From: Saccharothrix sp.
GTDB lineage: Bacteria; Actinomycetota; Actinomycetes; Mycobacteriales; Pseudonocardiaceae
DNA length: 64,000 nt
Direction: 5' to 3'
Assembly: GCF_031180885.1 (NCBI RefSeq)
Contig: NZ_JAPSLK010000015.1
Coordinates: 104,954-168,953 of the forward strand
Under the pieces are notes generated by a model. That model was not told the origin of the DNA. It saw only the letters and a list, made by a program, of their open reading frames with translations, and searched no databases. The translations under genes and the position numbers were made by a program. Of the stretch, positions 17,969 through 25,848 are shown piece after piece. The first letter of the stretch is position 1; each line of letters starts with the position of its first letter.

Positions 17969-17971
17969 GGT
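17966..17971 (+). promoter_or_regulatory. -10 hexamer TAGGGT overlapping the kinase stop codon
   Basis: TAGGGT begins with the TAG stop of the kinase gene and is followed by 6 nt and the GTG of the two-TM gene. This is the leaderless spacing seen repeatedly in this window. Confidence 0.45.
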
Positions 17972-17977
17972 GCGGGC

Positions 17978-18448
17978 GTGGATGGGGATCAGCCGGTCAG
18001 AGCCGGCCTCACGCCGTCGGAACTCGCGCAGGACCTGCTCGGGCGCATCACCAAGGCGACCGAGTACGGCCGGTCGCGCAAGGACCGGTTCCGCCGCCGG
18101 TCGGCCGCGCTGAAGATCTCGCTGCTGGGCCTGTCCGCCACCGCCACCATCATCCTGGGCTGGCAGGACTTGGACTTCTGGACCGGTCTGGCGTTCTCGC
18201 TGGTCGCCCTGACCACGGTGGTCAGCGCGCTGGAGCCGTTCTTCGCGTGGCGGTCGCTGTGGGTGCTGATGGAGGAGTCCCAGTACCGCTTCTACCGGCT
18301 GCGCGACGACCTGGCGCACTACATCGCCGCCACCAAGCCCGAGGACGTCGACCGGGCCCACGTGGAGGAGATGTTCGCGCAGTACCAGGCCATCTGGGCG
18401 CAGGTCAGCGACCGGTGGCTGGAGTACCGGCGGATCAGCGACCGCTGA
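17978..18448 (+). CDS. two-TM DUF4231/SLATT-like membrane protein
   Basis: The protein has 156 aa. A charged helix precedes two adjacent membrane segments (about 45-62, LKISLLGLSATATIILGW, and 67-88, FWTGLAFSLVALTTVVSAL). A long helical C-terminus follows with WVLMEESQYRFYRLRDDL. This is the layout of DUF4231, a member of the SLATT group of two-TM proteins. SLATT proteins are proposed pore-forming effectors in some nucleotide-signalling defence systems, but nothing else of such a system is here. It starts 9 bp after the kinase gene. Its own -10 (TAGGGT, 17966-17971) overlaps the kinase stop codon and sits 6 nt before the GTG, so it may be separately transcribed and leaderless. Confidence 0.75.
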   Translation: MDGDQPVRAGLTPSELAQDLLGRITKATEYGRSRKDRFRRRSAALKISLLGLSATATIILGWQDLDFWTGLAFSLVALTTVVSALEPFFAWRSLWVLMEESQYRFYRLRDDLAHYIAATKPEDVDRAHVEEMFAQYQAIWAQVSDRWLEYRRISDR

Positions 18449-19220
18449 ACACGGCCTTGCCCGGCCCGTCGGCCAGGAACGACGCCACCCCGTTGCGCAG
18501 GTCCTCGGTGTCGAACAGGTCGGCCGCGATGGCCGTGACGTGCTCGTTCGCCTCGGCGACGCCGCCGCGTTCGTAGTAGGCCAGCACCTGCTTGGTGGCC
18601 GCGTGCGCCATGGTCGGACCGGCGGCCAGGGACGTGGCGAACGCCAGCGCGGCGTCGTCGAAGCCCTCGTGCGGCAGCACCCGGTTGACCACGTTCCACC
18701 GCTCCAGCGTGGCCGCGTCGTACCGGTCGCCGGTCATCACGAATTCCTTGGCCCGCCCCACGCCCGCCCGTGCGGCCAGCCGCTGCGTGCCGCCCATCGT
18801 CGGGGTCAGCCCGATGACCTTCTCCACCAGCCCGAACGACGCCCGTTCGGAGGCCAGCAGGATGTCGCACGCCACCGCGACCTCGAACGCCCACGTCAGG
18901 CACAGGCCGTGCGCGGCGAAGACGGTCGGGAAGGGCAGGGCGGCGACCCGGTCGGGCAGGTCGAGCATCTGGTCGAACAGGGCCTTGGCGCGCGCCCTGG
19001 TCTCCTGCGCGGCGAACAGCCGCACGTCCACCCCGCCGCTGACCACCTTGCCCTCGAAGCGCACCAGGAGCGCCCGCGCGGGCCGGTCCTCCAGGTCGCC
19101 GACGGCGGCGTCCAGCAGGTCCTGCAGTTCGGCGGTGTAGAGGTTCAACGGGGGAGCGTCGACGGTGAGCACGGCGACACCCGCCGCGTCCCGCTCGACG
19201 CGGACCTGTTGCGCTGCCAC
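18435..19220 (-). CDS. enoyl-CoA hydratase/isomerase-family protein
   Basis: The protein has 261 aa. Crotonase-fold landmarks are VLTVDAPPLNLYT near the N-terminus, LLVRFEGKVVSGGVDVRLF (first oxyanion region), AAHGLCLTWAFEVAVACDI (second oxyanion region) and ASFGLVEKVIGLTPTMGGTQRLA. The usual GGG of the second region is replaced by CLTW and the first by SGGVD, so the specificity may differ from a true 2-enoyl-CoA hydratase. The usual reaction class is hydration or isomerisation of acyl-CoA in the cytoplasm. The gene converges on the two-TM gene with a 14-bp overlap of coding ends. Confidence 0.85.
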   Translation of the reverse strand: MAAQQVRVERDAAGVAVLTVDAPPLNLYTAELQDLLDAAVGDLEDRPARALLVRFEGKVVSGGVDVRLFAAQETRARAKALFDQMLDLPDRVAALPFPTVFAAHGLCLTWAFEVAVACDILLASERASFGLVEKVIGLTPTMGGTQRLAARAGVGRAKEFVMTGDRYDAATLERWNVVNRVLPHEGFDDAALAFATSLAAGPTMAHAATKQVLAYYERGGVAEANEHVTAIAADLFDTEDLRNGVASFLADGPGKAVFSGR

Positions 19221-19297
19221 GGGCGAGGACTTTACACGCGTCCGGAATGGCGAAAACCGGGTGTCCGAATGGCCCAGCCGGTGCGCAGAATAGCCGC

Positions 19298-19765
19298 GTG
19301 ACGACTTGGACCGTTCAGCCCGTTGCGCCGGACAGCCCCGCTGCGGTACGCCTGATCCGTACCTACCTGGCCGACATCATCGGCCGCTACTACGGCCGCC
19401 CGGCCACCGACACCGAGGTCGACCGGGCGATCGCGGACGACCCGACCGACGATCTTTCGATGTTCTTCGTGGCTTCCCGGGGCGGGCGGGACCTGGGTTG
19501 CGCCGGCTTCCGGATGGTCGACCCGAAAACTGCGGAACTGAAGCGGCTCTTCATCCGTTCGGACGCACGCGGGCTCGGTGGCGGGGCAGCACTCCTGGTA
19601 ACCGTGGAAGCCGCCGCCGTCTCGTTTGGCGCATCCTCCATTCGCCTCGACACCCGCGCTGACCTGGTCGAAGCCCGGAAGCTGTACGCCCGGCACGGTT
19701 ACGCTGAGGTGCCGGCCTTCAATGACGACCGCTATGCGGAGCACTGGTTCGAAAAGCGGCTATAG
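19298..19765 (+). CDS. GNAT-family N-acetyltransferase
   Basis: The protein has 155 aa. The GNAT core is visible: GCAGFRMVDPKTAELKRLFIRSDARGLGGG contains the beta4 strand and the acetyl-CoA pyrophosphate loop (R-G-L-G-G-G); I cite it only in outline. SIRLDTRADLVEARKLYARHGY is the conserved C-terminal half. The substrate is unknown. The GTG at 19298 is preferred over an ATG 51 bp upstream because CAGAAT (19286-19291) lies exactly 6 nt before it, fitting a leaderless start, while the extra N-terminus looks unlike the family. It is divergent from the enoyl-CoA hydratase gene, with 77 bp between starts. Confidence 0.82.
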   Translation: MTTWTVQPVAPDSPAAVRLIRTYLADIIGRYYGRPATDTEVDRAIADDPTDDLSMFFVASRGGRDLGCAGFRMVDPKTAELKRLFIRSDARGLGGGAALLVTVEAAAVSFGASSIRLDTRADLVEARKLYARHGYAEVPAFNDDRYAEHWFEKRL

Positions 19766-19792
19766 GTCCCATAGGGTTCCGGAATCCCCCGT

Positions 19793-19835
19793 GTGAGGTG
19801 TCTCACTTGACACTGAATTAGGGGGACAGTTGAGT
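19793..19835 (+). promoter_or_regulatory. candidate promoter and operator ahead of the YCII-LuxR gene
   Basis: A short inverted repeat, GTGAG-GTGT-CTCAC (19793-19806), abuts a consensus -35 TTGACA (19807-19812). A possible -10, TTGAGT (19830-19835), follows a 17-nt spacer. A repressor bound at the palindrome would touch the -35. If this -10 is real, the coding start moves to ATG 19864. Confidence 0.4.
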
Positions 19836-20412
19836 GTGTCACGAAAGTCGGCCGCGGAATGAAATGGGGATCAGTCCAGTGGCTTTCGCCGTTGAGTTGA
19901 CATTTCGTGATGCGCGCCAGGTGCGGAGATCCATTCATCTCGCACATCGCGAATACTGGCGACCGCTCGCCGAGCAGGGCGTCCTGGTGGGCACGGGACC
20001 GTGGGCCGACGGCTCCGGTGTCCTGCTGATCTGCCAGGTGCCCGACGAGTCCGCCGCGCGAGACCTGGTGCGCGGTGACCCGTACGTGCGCTCGCAGTCG
20101 ATCGCGGAGGTGCGGATCCGCCAGTGGCACGTGCTGATGGGCGTGCCCGAGGGCGAGCGGGTCCCCGGCATGGTGCGCCCGAGAGACGGGCAGAGCGCCG
20201 AGTCCCGGACGCGCGAGCAGCTGACGCCGCACGAGCACCGGATCGCGCTGATGATGCTGGAGGGCATGACCAACCGGCAGATCGCGGAGCACTTCTCGGT
20301 GTCCACCCGCGCGGTCGAACTGCACATCACCAGGATCTACCGCAAGCTCGACATCGGACGCCGCGCGCAACTCGCCGCGGCGATGCCGTGGGGGCAGCGC
20401 TCTTACCTGTGA
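19834..20412 (+). CDS. regulator with YCII-like domain and LuxR-type HTH
   Basis: The protein has 192 aa. The N-terminal 100 residues form a YCII-related domain: FAVELTFRDARQVRRSIHLAHREY, GVLVGTGPWADGSGVLLIC and DPYVRSQSIAEVRIRQW. The C-terminus is a complete LuxR helix-turn-helix: LTPHEHRIALMMLEGMTNRQIAEHFSVS, then TRAVELHITRIYRKLDI (shown in pieces). YCII domains bind small molecules in some proteins, so ligand-responsive DNA binding is plausible. Three starts are possible. GTG 19834 has AGGGGGA 7 nt upstream; ATG 19864 would fit the candidate promoter; GTG 19879 gives the minimal YCII domain. An intact regulator lies next to the decayed LuxR gene. Confidence 0.75.
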   Translation: MCHESRPRNEMGISPVAFAVELTFRDARQVRRSIHLAHREYWRPLAEQGVLVGTGPWADGSGVLLICQVPDESAARDLVRGDPYVRSQSIAEVRIRQWHVLMGVPEGERVPGMVRPRDGQSAESRTREQLTPHEHRIALMMLEGMTNRQIAEHFSVSTRAVELHITRIYRKLDIGRRAQLAAAMPWGQRSYL

Positions 20413-20498
20413 CCTGATCGGCCGACTGGACACAGCGGAGGGCCTGCGGCGTGGACCCGCGGGCCCTCTTCGGCTTTCTCCGGCCACCGGCTCGGCTC

Positions 20499-21326
20499 TC
20501 AGGTCGCCAGCGCGCCGCGCGAGGTGACGCCGAGCTTGCGCAGCACCCGCGCCACGTGCTGCTCGACCGTGCGCGGTGACAGGAACAGCACCTCGGCGAT
20601 CTCCCGGTTGGTGCGACCCTGGGCCGGCAGCCGCGCCACGTCCCGCCCGCGCGGGGACGGCGCGTTGCCGTAGCCGCGCCGACCGCGGCGGGACGGCGTC
20701 GCCACGCCCGCACCGCGCACCAGGTGCCGGCACCGGGCCGCGTCCCGGCTCGCGCCCAGGCGTGATCGAGTTCTCCACCGACCGGACCCCGCTCTCCGCC
20801 AGGTGCCGCCCGGCCTCGTCCCAGTCGCCGCGCGCGACCGCCAAGCAGCCCAGCACCAGGGAGATCTCGCTCGCGACCGGCAGCAGCTCGCGGTACTCCT
20901 CCAGCAGCCGCCCGGCGCGCGGCACCAGCGAACCCCAGTTGCCGGAGTACCAGTCGAGGTGGATCTGGGTGGACTGCCCGGTGCTCGCGGTGAACGGCAC
21001 GCCCGCGCCCACGGTGAGCCGCAGGCCCTGTCCAGGAAGTCCCGCGCCAGGTCGAAGTGCCCGACCAGCATGCACGCGTCGGCCACGTTGCAGTTGGCGC
21101 GGGCCAGGTGCCGGCGGGTCTCCACGTCGTCGGCGCTCGCCGGCAGCCGGTCCAGCTCGCCGAGCACGCTCTGGTCGCCGATCGACAGCCGCGAGCCCAA
21201 CTCGTTGGCCAGCCACGAGTACCGCACCGCCGGGTCGTCGCACCCCTCGATGAACGAGTCGACCACCCGCATCCAGCGCAGGTGCTCGGCCAATGGGGTC
21301 GCGCCGATGAACGGCTGGCCCAGCAC
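20499..21326 (-). pseudogene. LuxR-family regulator disrupted by two frameshifts
   Basis: Coding-quality sequence switches frame twice. From the GTG at 21326 (GGAG 8 nt upstream) one frame gives about 100 residues of TPR-like helices, as far as HFDLARDFLDRA. Near 21025 homologous sequence continues in another frame (VGAGVPFTAS, WYSGNWGSLVPRAGRLLEEY, LGCLAVARGDWDEAGRHLA). Near 20760 it returns to the first frame and ends with a good LuxR HTH: NREIAEVLFLSPRTVEQHV, ending GALAT. No AAA ATPase part is present, so the gene is also shorter than LAL-type regulators. It is either a decayed gene or two sequencing indels in GC-rich DNA. Confidence 0.7.
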
Positions 21327-21367
21327 GGCCCTGCTCCGTTCGGCCCAAAACCCGCTGAAAATCCTGT

Positions 21368-21459
21368 CGGAATCAATTCCGAACGCCCGGCCCGCGCGTG
21401 TTACGGATCTCGTGGCGAGAAGTTCACGAACGTGGGACTGATCACAAGATTAGGTGATC
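21368..21459. promoter_or_regulatory. two palindromes in the divergent region before the binding-protein gene
   Basis: CGGAAT-CA-ATTCCG (21368-21381) and GATCAC-N8-GTGATC (21440-21459) are perfect inverted repeats in the 189 bp between the LuxR pseudogene and the binding-protein gene. Both look like dimer-binding operators. The second sits about 55 bp before the start of the binding-protein gene. Confidence 0.5.
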
Positions 21460-21515
21460 TCGCTGGTCGCACCGAATACTCCTACTGGTCGGTAGCGGAT
21501 ATGTGGGAGTCATTC

Positions 21516-22739
21516 GTGCGCAACCTCGTGATCGGTCTGGCCGCCGCGCTGGTCCTCGGCGGCTGTGTGACCGGCGATGAGGACACCCAGGTCAAGGCTG
21601 GTCCGGGGGTCACGGCGGACACCATCGCGCTGGGCGTGCTCACCGACATGACCGGCCCGTTCTCGCAGTCCGCGCTGATCCGGATCAAGGGCTACGAGCT
21701 GTTCCTCAGCGAGCTGAACGAACGCGGCGGCGTGTGCGGCCGCAAGGTGGAATTGAAGCAGAAGGACCACGGCTACAACGTGGACCGGGCGCTGGAGGGC
21801 TATTTCGAGCTGGAGCCGCAGGTGCTCGGCTTCATCGACGTCGCGGGCGCCCAGATGACCGCCGCGATCGCCCCGGACCTGATGCAGACGCGAGCCATCG
21901 TCGCACCCGCGTCGTGGTCGGCGTCCCTGCTCGGCAACCCGCACATGATGATCGTCGGCACCACCTACGACCTCGACGTCATCAACGGCCTGGAGCACCT
22001 CAAGCGCGAGGGCGTGATCAAGCCCGGTGACACGATCGGGCACATCCACGTCGACAGCGATTACGGCCGCAACGGCCTGGAGGGCAGCCAGTTCGCCACC
22101 CAGCAGTGGGGCCTGGACCTGCTGACCCGCTCGGTGCCCGAAGCGGTGACCGACGTGATCACCCCCGTGCAGGAGCTGAAGGCGGCGGGCGCGAAGGCGG
22201 TCTTCCTCAGCACGTCCCCGCCGCAGACCGCGTCCGCCGTGGGCACCGCCGACAAGCTCGGCTGGGACGCCCCGTTCCTGGTCAACGCCGTGGGCTACGA
22301 CCCGCTGATCCTGGACTCCCCGGTGGCCGGGGCGGTCGTGGAACGGGTGCGGGTCGTCTCGCCGATCGCCCCGTACGCCGCCGACCTGCCCGGCCCGCGC
22401 GCGGTGGCGGAGAAGTTCGAGCGCAAGTACCCCGGCCTGCAGCCCACCGGTTCGGTCGACCACGGCTACGCCATCGGCATCGCGTTCGCGGCCGTGCTGC
22501 AGAAGGCGTGCGACGCCCGCGACCTCAGCCGGGACGGCGTGCTGCGGGCGTTCCAGGACACCAACTCGGTCGACACGGACAGCCTGACCGGTCCGCTGCG
22601 GTTCTCCCTCGTGGGACGCCCGTCGAGCACCCAGTCCTACATCGCCAAGCCCGACCCGAAGGCCCCCGGTGGGCTGGCCGTGCTCGCCAACCTGTTCGAA
22701 TCCGAGCTGGTGAAGCTCAAGGGCACGCGCGCCAAGTAG
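21516..22739 (+). CDS. branched-chain amino acid-type (Leu/Ile/Val-binding) solute-binding lipoprotein
   Basis: The protein has 407 aa. The GTG at 21516 follows GGGAG by 6 nt and gives a normal lipoprotein signal ending LVLGGC (Cys17). The mature protein is a type-I periplasmic-binding fold: TIALGVLTDMTGPFSQSA, IKGYELFLSELNERGGVCG, VLGFIDVAGAQMTAAIAP and GYAIGIAFAAVLQKACDA. Such proteins feed ABC importers of amino acids, amides or ureas. No permease genes are linked, and the neighbours are a decayed LuxR gene and an SRPBCC gene, so the ligand is unknown. Confidence 0.85.
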   Translation: MRNLVIGLAAALVLGGCVTGDEDTQVKAGPGVTADTIALGVLTDMTGPFSQSALIRIKGYELFLSELNERGGVCGRKVELKQKDHGYNVDRALEGYFELEPQVLGFIDVAGAQMTAAIAPDLMQTRAIVAPASWSASLLGNPHMMIVGTTYDLDVINGLEHLKREGVIKPGDTIGHIHVDSDYGRNGLEGSQFATQQWGLDLLTRSVPEAVTDVITPVQELKAAGAKAVFLSTSPPQTASAVGTADKLGWDAPFLVNAVGYDPLILDSPVAGAVVERVRVVSPIAPYAADLPGPRAVAEKFERKYPGLQPTGSVDHGYAIGIAFAAVLQKACDARDLSRDGVLRAFQDTNSVDTDSLTGPLRFSLVGRPSSTQSYIAKPDPKAPGGLAVLANLFESELVKLKGTRAK

Positions 22740-22772
22740 TTTCCGGCCGGCCGGGCGGGGAACCCGCACGGC

Positions 22773-23216
22773 ATGGTCGAGGTGAGCCTGCGGGTGCCCG
22801 CACCGGCGGACCGCGTGTTCGCGGTGCTGTCGGACGGTTGGTCCTACGCGAGCTGGGTGGTGGGCGCGGCCCACATCCGTGAGGTGGACACCGGCTGGCC
22901 CGCCCCCGGGACCCGCATCCACCACAGCATCGGCTCCTGGCCCGCGCTGGTGTCGGACGTGACCCGGGTGGCCGCCTGCGAGCCGCCGGCGGTGCTGGAA
23001 CTGGAGGCGGGGATGTGGCCGTTCGGCGCGGCCCGCATCCGCTTCGAGCTGTCCGAGGAGGACGGCGGAACGCTCGTGCGCATGCGGGAGATCGTGGAGC
23101 GGGGACCGTTGTCCGTCCTCCCGTCGGCCGTACAAGGCGTGGTTTTGAAGCCGCGCAACAAGGAGACCTTGCACCGGCTCGCGGACCTGGCCGTGCGGCG
23201 GGAAAGCCAGCGCTGA
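22773..23216 (+). CDS. SRPBCC-family protein
   Basis: The protein has 147 aa of START/polyketide-cyclase-like fold. VSLRVPAPADRVFAVLSDGWSYASWV at the N-terminus, then GTRIHHSIGSWPAL, PPAVLELEAGMWPFGAARI and GGTLVRMREIVERGPL, are typical of SRPBCC proteins that bind a lipid or aromatic ligand in a deep cavity. It starts 33 bp after the binding-protein gene, so they may share a transcript. It converges, 15 bp apart, on the FAD oxidoreductase gene. The ligand is unknown. Confidence 0.8.
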   Translation: MVEVSLRVPAPADRVFAVLSDGWSYASWVVGAAHIREVDTGWPAPGTRIHHSIGSWPALVSDVTRVAACEPPAVLELEAGMWPFGAARIRFELSEEDGGTLVRMREIVERGPLSVLPSAVQGVVLKPRNKETLHRLADLAVRRESQR

Positions 23217-23231
23217 CCCGGTCGCGCCGAC

Positions 23232-24809
23232 TCAGTACAGGAGTTTGTTCAGGCCGCGCATGACGAGCCGGTACCCGTCGCCCGCCAAGCCGTTGCGGGC
23301 CAACGCCGCCCGCGCCGCGTTCGCCCCCGCCGCCCCGTGCACCCCACCGCCCGGATGCGCCGAGGCACCGGCCAGGAAGAGCCGGTCCACCGGCGTGTCC
23401 GACCTCCCCATCCCCGGCACCGGCCGGAACACCAGCTGCTGGTGGATCGCCGCCGTCCCCGCGTTGACCGACCCCCCGACCAGGCTCGGGTTCCGCGCCT
23501 CCAGGTCACCCGGCCCCTGCACGCACCGGTTGACGACCAGCTCCCGGAACCCGGGCGCGTGCTGCTCGATCAGCTGCTCCACCCGGTCCGCCCGCCGCCG
23601 CAGCCGGTCGGGCGACCAGCTCTCGCCCCGGGGCACGTGGGTGTAGGCCCACGCGGCTTCGGTGCCGGCGGGGGAGCGGGTCGGGTCGGCGGTCGTCATC
23701 TGGCCGAGGATCACGAACGGGGTCCGGGGCAGCCGGCCTACGGCGATCTCCGTGCTTCCAATGGCAAGACCGTTGAAATCCCCGCCCAGGTGAACGGTGC
23801 CGGCGCTCTTCGGTTCGGCGGCCGTCCACGGGATCGGTCCGGACAGGGCCCAGTCGACCTTCACCGTGGCGTCGTCCCACTCGAAGTGCTCGAGGTCATC
23901 CAGAAGACGGGCCGGAAGGTGGTCCGTGCCCACCAACTCCAGATACAGCACGGGTGCCGGAACGTCGGCCAGCACCGCTTTCCGAGCGCGCACATAACCA
24001 CCCTCGGCGTCCCGGACGCCCAGCGCCTTTCCTTGCGCGACAACGACCTTCTCCACCCGCCGCCCGCATTCCACGACACCGCCGAGCCGCTTGACCATCG
24101 CCTCGGTGAGCCGGCCCGCGCCGCCCTCGGGGACGGGGTAGCCGACGTCCTGGCCGAGCATGCACAGCAGCCAGCCGAACGCCGTGCTGCCCGCCTGGTC
24201 CGGACCCAGGTCGGTGTGCATGGCGTTGCCGGCCAACAGCAACGGCCCGCCCTCGCCGGTGAAGCGCTCGTTGCCGAAGGCGCGCACCGGCTGGACGAAC
24301 ATCCGGGCCAGCCGGAGCGCCTCCGCCGGACCCAGCGCGCCCAGCAGCCCGGCCGACGCCCGGACCGGCGGGAACGGTCGCATCAGGGCCTCGATCAGGG
24401 CGTCCCGGACCCGTTGCCACTGCCGGAACTCGGCGTGCCACCGGTCGCCGTCGCCCGCGCCGAACCCCTCGACCGACGCCGCCGTCCGGTCCACGTCACG
24501 CGACAGCAGGACCGCCCGGTCGTCGGGCAGCACGTGGGCGAGGACCTCGGGGGCGTGCCGCCAGCGCAGGCCGTGCCGGTCCAGGCCCAGGCCCGCGATG
24601 ACCGGCGAGGCCACGCCGAGCGGGTAGAACGCGCTGAACAGGTCGTTGCGGAAGCCCGGCGCGGTCAGTTCGGCGGTGCGCACCGCGCCGCCCGGTTCGT
24701 CTGCGGCCTCCAGCACCGCGACCTCCCAGCCGGCGTCGGCCAGCAGGTTCGCCGCGACCAGCCCGTTCGGTCCGGACCCGATCACCACGGCATCCACGTC
24801 GTCGGCCAC
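23232..24809 (-). CDS. phytoene-desaturase-like FAD-dependent oxidoreductase
   Basis: The protein has 525 aa. The dinucleotide-binding motif is at the N-terminus (VVIGSGPNGLVAANLLADAG, about 8-27), followed by the acidic end VLEAADEPGGAVRT. The C-terminal motif FLAGASAHPGGGVHGAAG is the FAD-binding signature of the phytoene desaturase/PYROXD2-like group. The substrate is not evident and no carotenoid genes are nearby. The GTG start directly abuts the stop of the epimerase gene and has AAGGAGG 6 nt upstream, so it is co-translated with that gene. Confidence 0.87.
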   Translation of the reverse strand: MADDVDAVVIGSGPNGLVAANLLADAGWEVAVLEAADEPGGAVRTAELTAPGFRNDLFSAFYPLGVASPVIAGLGLDRHGLRWRHAPEVLAHVLPDDRAVLLSRDVDRTAASVEGFGAGDGDRWHAEFRQWQRVRDALIEALMRPFPPVRASAGLLGALGPAEALRLARMFVQPVRAFGNERFTGEGGPLLLAGNAMHTDLGPDQAGSTAFGWLLCMLGQDVGYPVPEGGAGRLTEAMVKRLGGVVECGRRVEKVVVAQGKALGVRDAEGGYVRARKAVLADVPAPVLYLELVGTDHLPARLLDDLEHFEWDDATVKVDWALSGPIPWTAAEPKSAGTVHLGGDFNGLAIGSTEIAVGRLPRTPFVILGQMTTADPTRSPAGTEAAWAYTHVPRGESWSPDRLRRRADRVEQLIEQHAPGFRELVVNRCVQGPGDLEARNPSLVGGSVNAGTAAIHQQLVFRPVPGMGRSDTPVDRLFLAGASAHPGGGVHGAAGANAARAALARNGLAGDGYRLVMRGLNKLLY

Positions 24810-25832
24810 TCAGCCTCCTTGGCTCTGGTGCACGGGACGTCCCCAGCCCAGTCTGCCCAACCGGGGACCGTCGTGTGGCGCGAGCGGCCCCCACGAGCCG
24901 CGGCCCTCGGCCATGGCGGCGACGAACTCCGCCAGCGCCGCGCGGGCGTCGTGGCGGGGTTCCCAGCCGAGCGCGCGCAGCCGGGTGGTGTCCACAATGG
25001 ACACTTGGTCGGCCAGGCGGAGCCAGCCGGGGTGCATGGGTTGGAGCCCGAGCCGCCACGTGGGCAAGGCCAGAGCGGTGAGGGCCTTGAGCGGGACCGG
25101 TAGCCGGAACCCGCCGAAGATGCGCGCGATGTCGTCCGCGCGGAGCACCGGCTCGGCGGCGACGTTGAACGCGCCCTCGGCCCGGTGCAGCAGTAGGACG
25201 ACGATGGCCCGGGCGACGTCGTCGGCGTGCACCACCTGCATACGCAGCCCCGACCACAACGGCACCGGGAGCCAGCGCTTTCCCAGCAACGCGGGCGGGA
25301 TGAGCGGGCTCAACGCCCACCGGTCGAGCTGGCCGCCGGCCTCGGGCTGGACGACCGCGCACGGCCGGATGCGGGCGACCGGCGCTCGGTCGTACTCGTC
25401 CAGCATGTGCTCCAGCCGGGCCTTCTGCAGACTGTATGCACTACCCGGAACCCCGTCGCACGGCCAGGTCTCGTCGACGACGTGCGCGGCGGGCGTGTAG
25501 GCCGCGACGGACGAGGCGACCACGACGTGCGGCACCCCGGCCGCCGCGGCGAGCACGTGGGCGGTGCCGTCGAGGTTGGTGCGCCGCATTGGCGGTTCGT
25601 CGGCCCTGGGCTGGACCGCCCACGCGAGGTGAACGACGGCGTCCGCCCCGGCGAAGACGGCACGCAGCACGACGTCCGCCGCCGGGGCGCCGACGTCGCA
25701 GCTCACCCAGGTCTCGGGCGCCGAGTCGGGCACGCGCCGGGCGACGCACACCACGTCCGCGCCCAGCGCCGCCAAGGCCCGGCGCAGGGCCGTCCCCACG
25801 TTGCCGCTCGCACCCGTGACGACGACCCTCAT
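24810..25832 (-). CDS. NAD-dependent epimerase/dehydratase-family protein (extended SDR)
   Basis: The protein has 340 aa from the ATG at 25832. It begins MRVVVTGASGNVG, the SDR glycine-rich motif at residues 6-13. VVHLAWAVQPR, VVVASSVAAYTPA and YSLQKA (catalytic Tyr-x-x-x-Lys) follow. It lacks the features of a defined sugar epimerase and the substrate is unknown. An in-frame start 66 bp upstream would read into the end of the tex gene and was rejected. It lies 16 bp downstream of tex and directly upstream of the FAD oxidoreductase gene. The order tex, epimerase, oxidoreductase may be one transcript. Confidence 0.85.
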   Translation of the reverse strand: MRVVVTGASGNVGTALRRALAALGADVVCVARRVPDSAPETWVSCDVGAPAADVVLRAVFAGADAVVHLAWAVQPRADEPPMRRTNLDGTAHVLAAAAGVPHVVVASSVAAYTPAAHVVDETWPCDGVPGSAYSLQKARLEHMLDEYDRAPVARIRPCAVVQPEAGGQLDRWALSPLIPPALLGKRWLPVPLWSGLRMQVVHADDVARAIVVLLLHRAEGAFNVAAEPVLRADDIARIFGGFRLPVPLKALTALALPTWRLGLQPMHPGWLRLADQVSIVDTTRLRALGWEPRHDARAALAEFVAAMAEGRGSWGPLAPHDGPRLGRLGWGRPVHQSQGG

Positions 25833-25848
25833 GCCCAGCCGGGTACCC

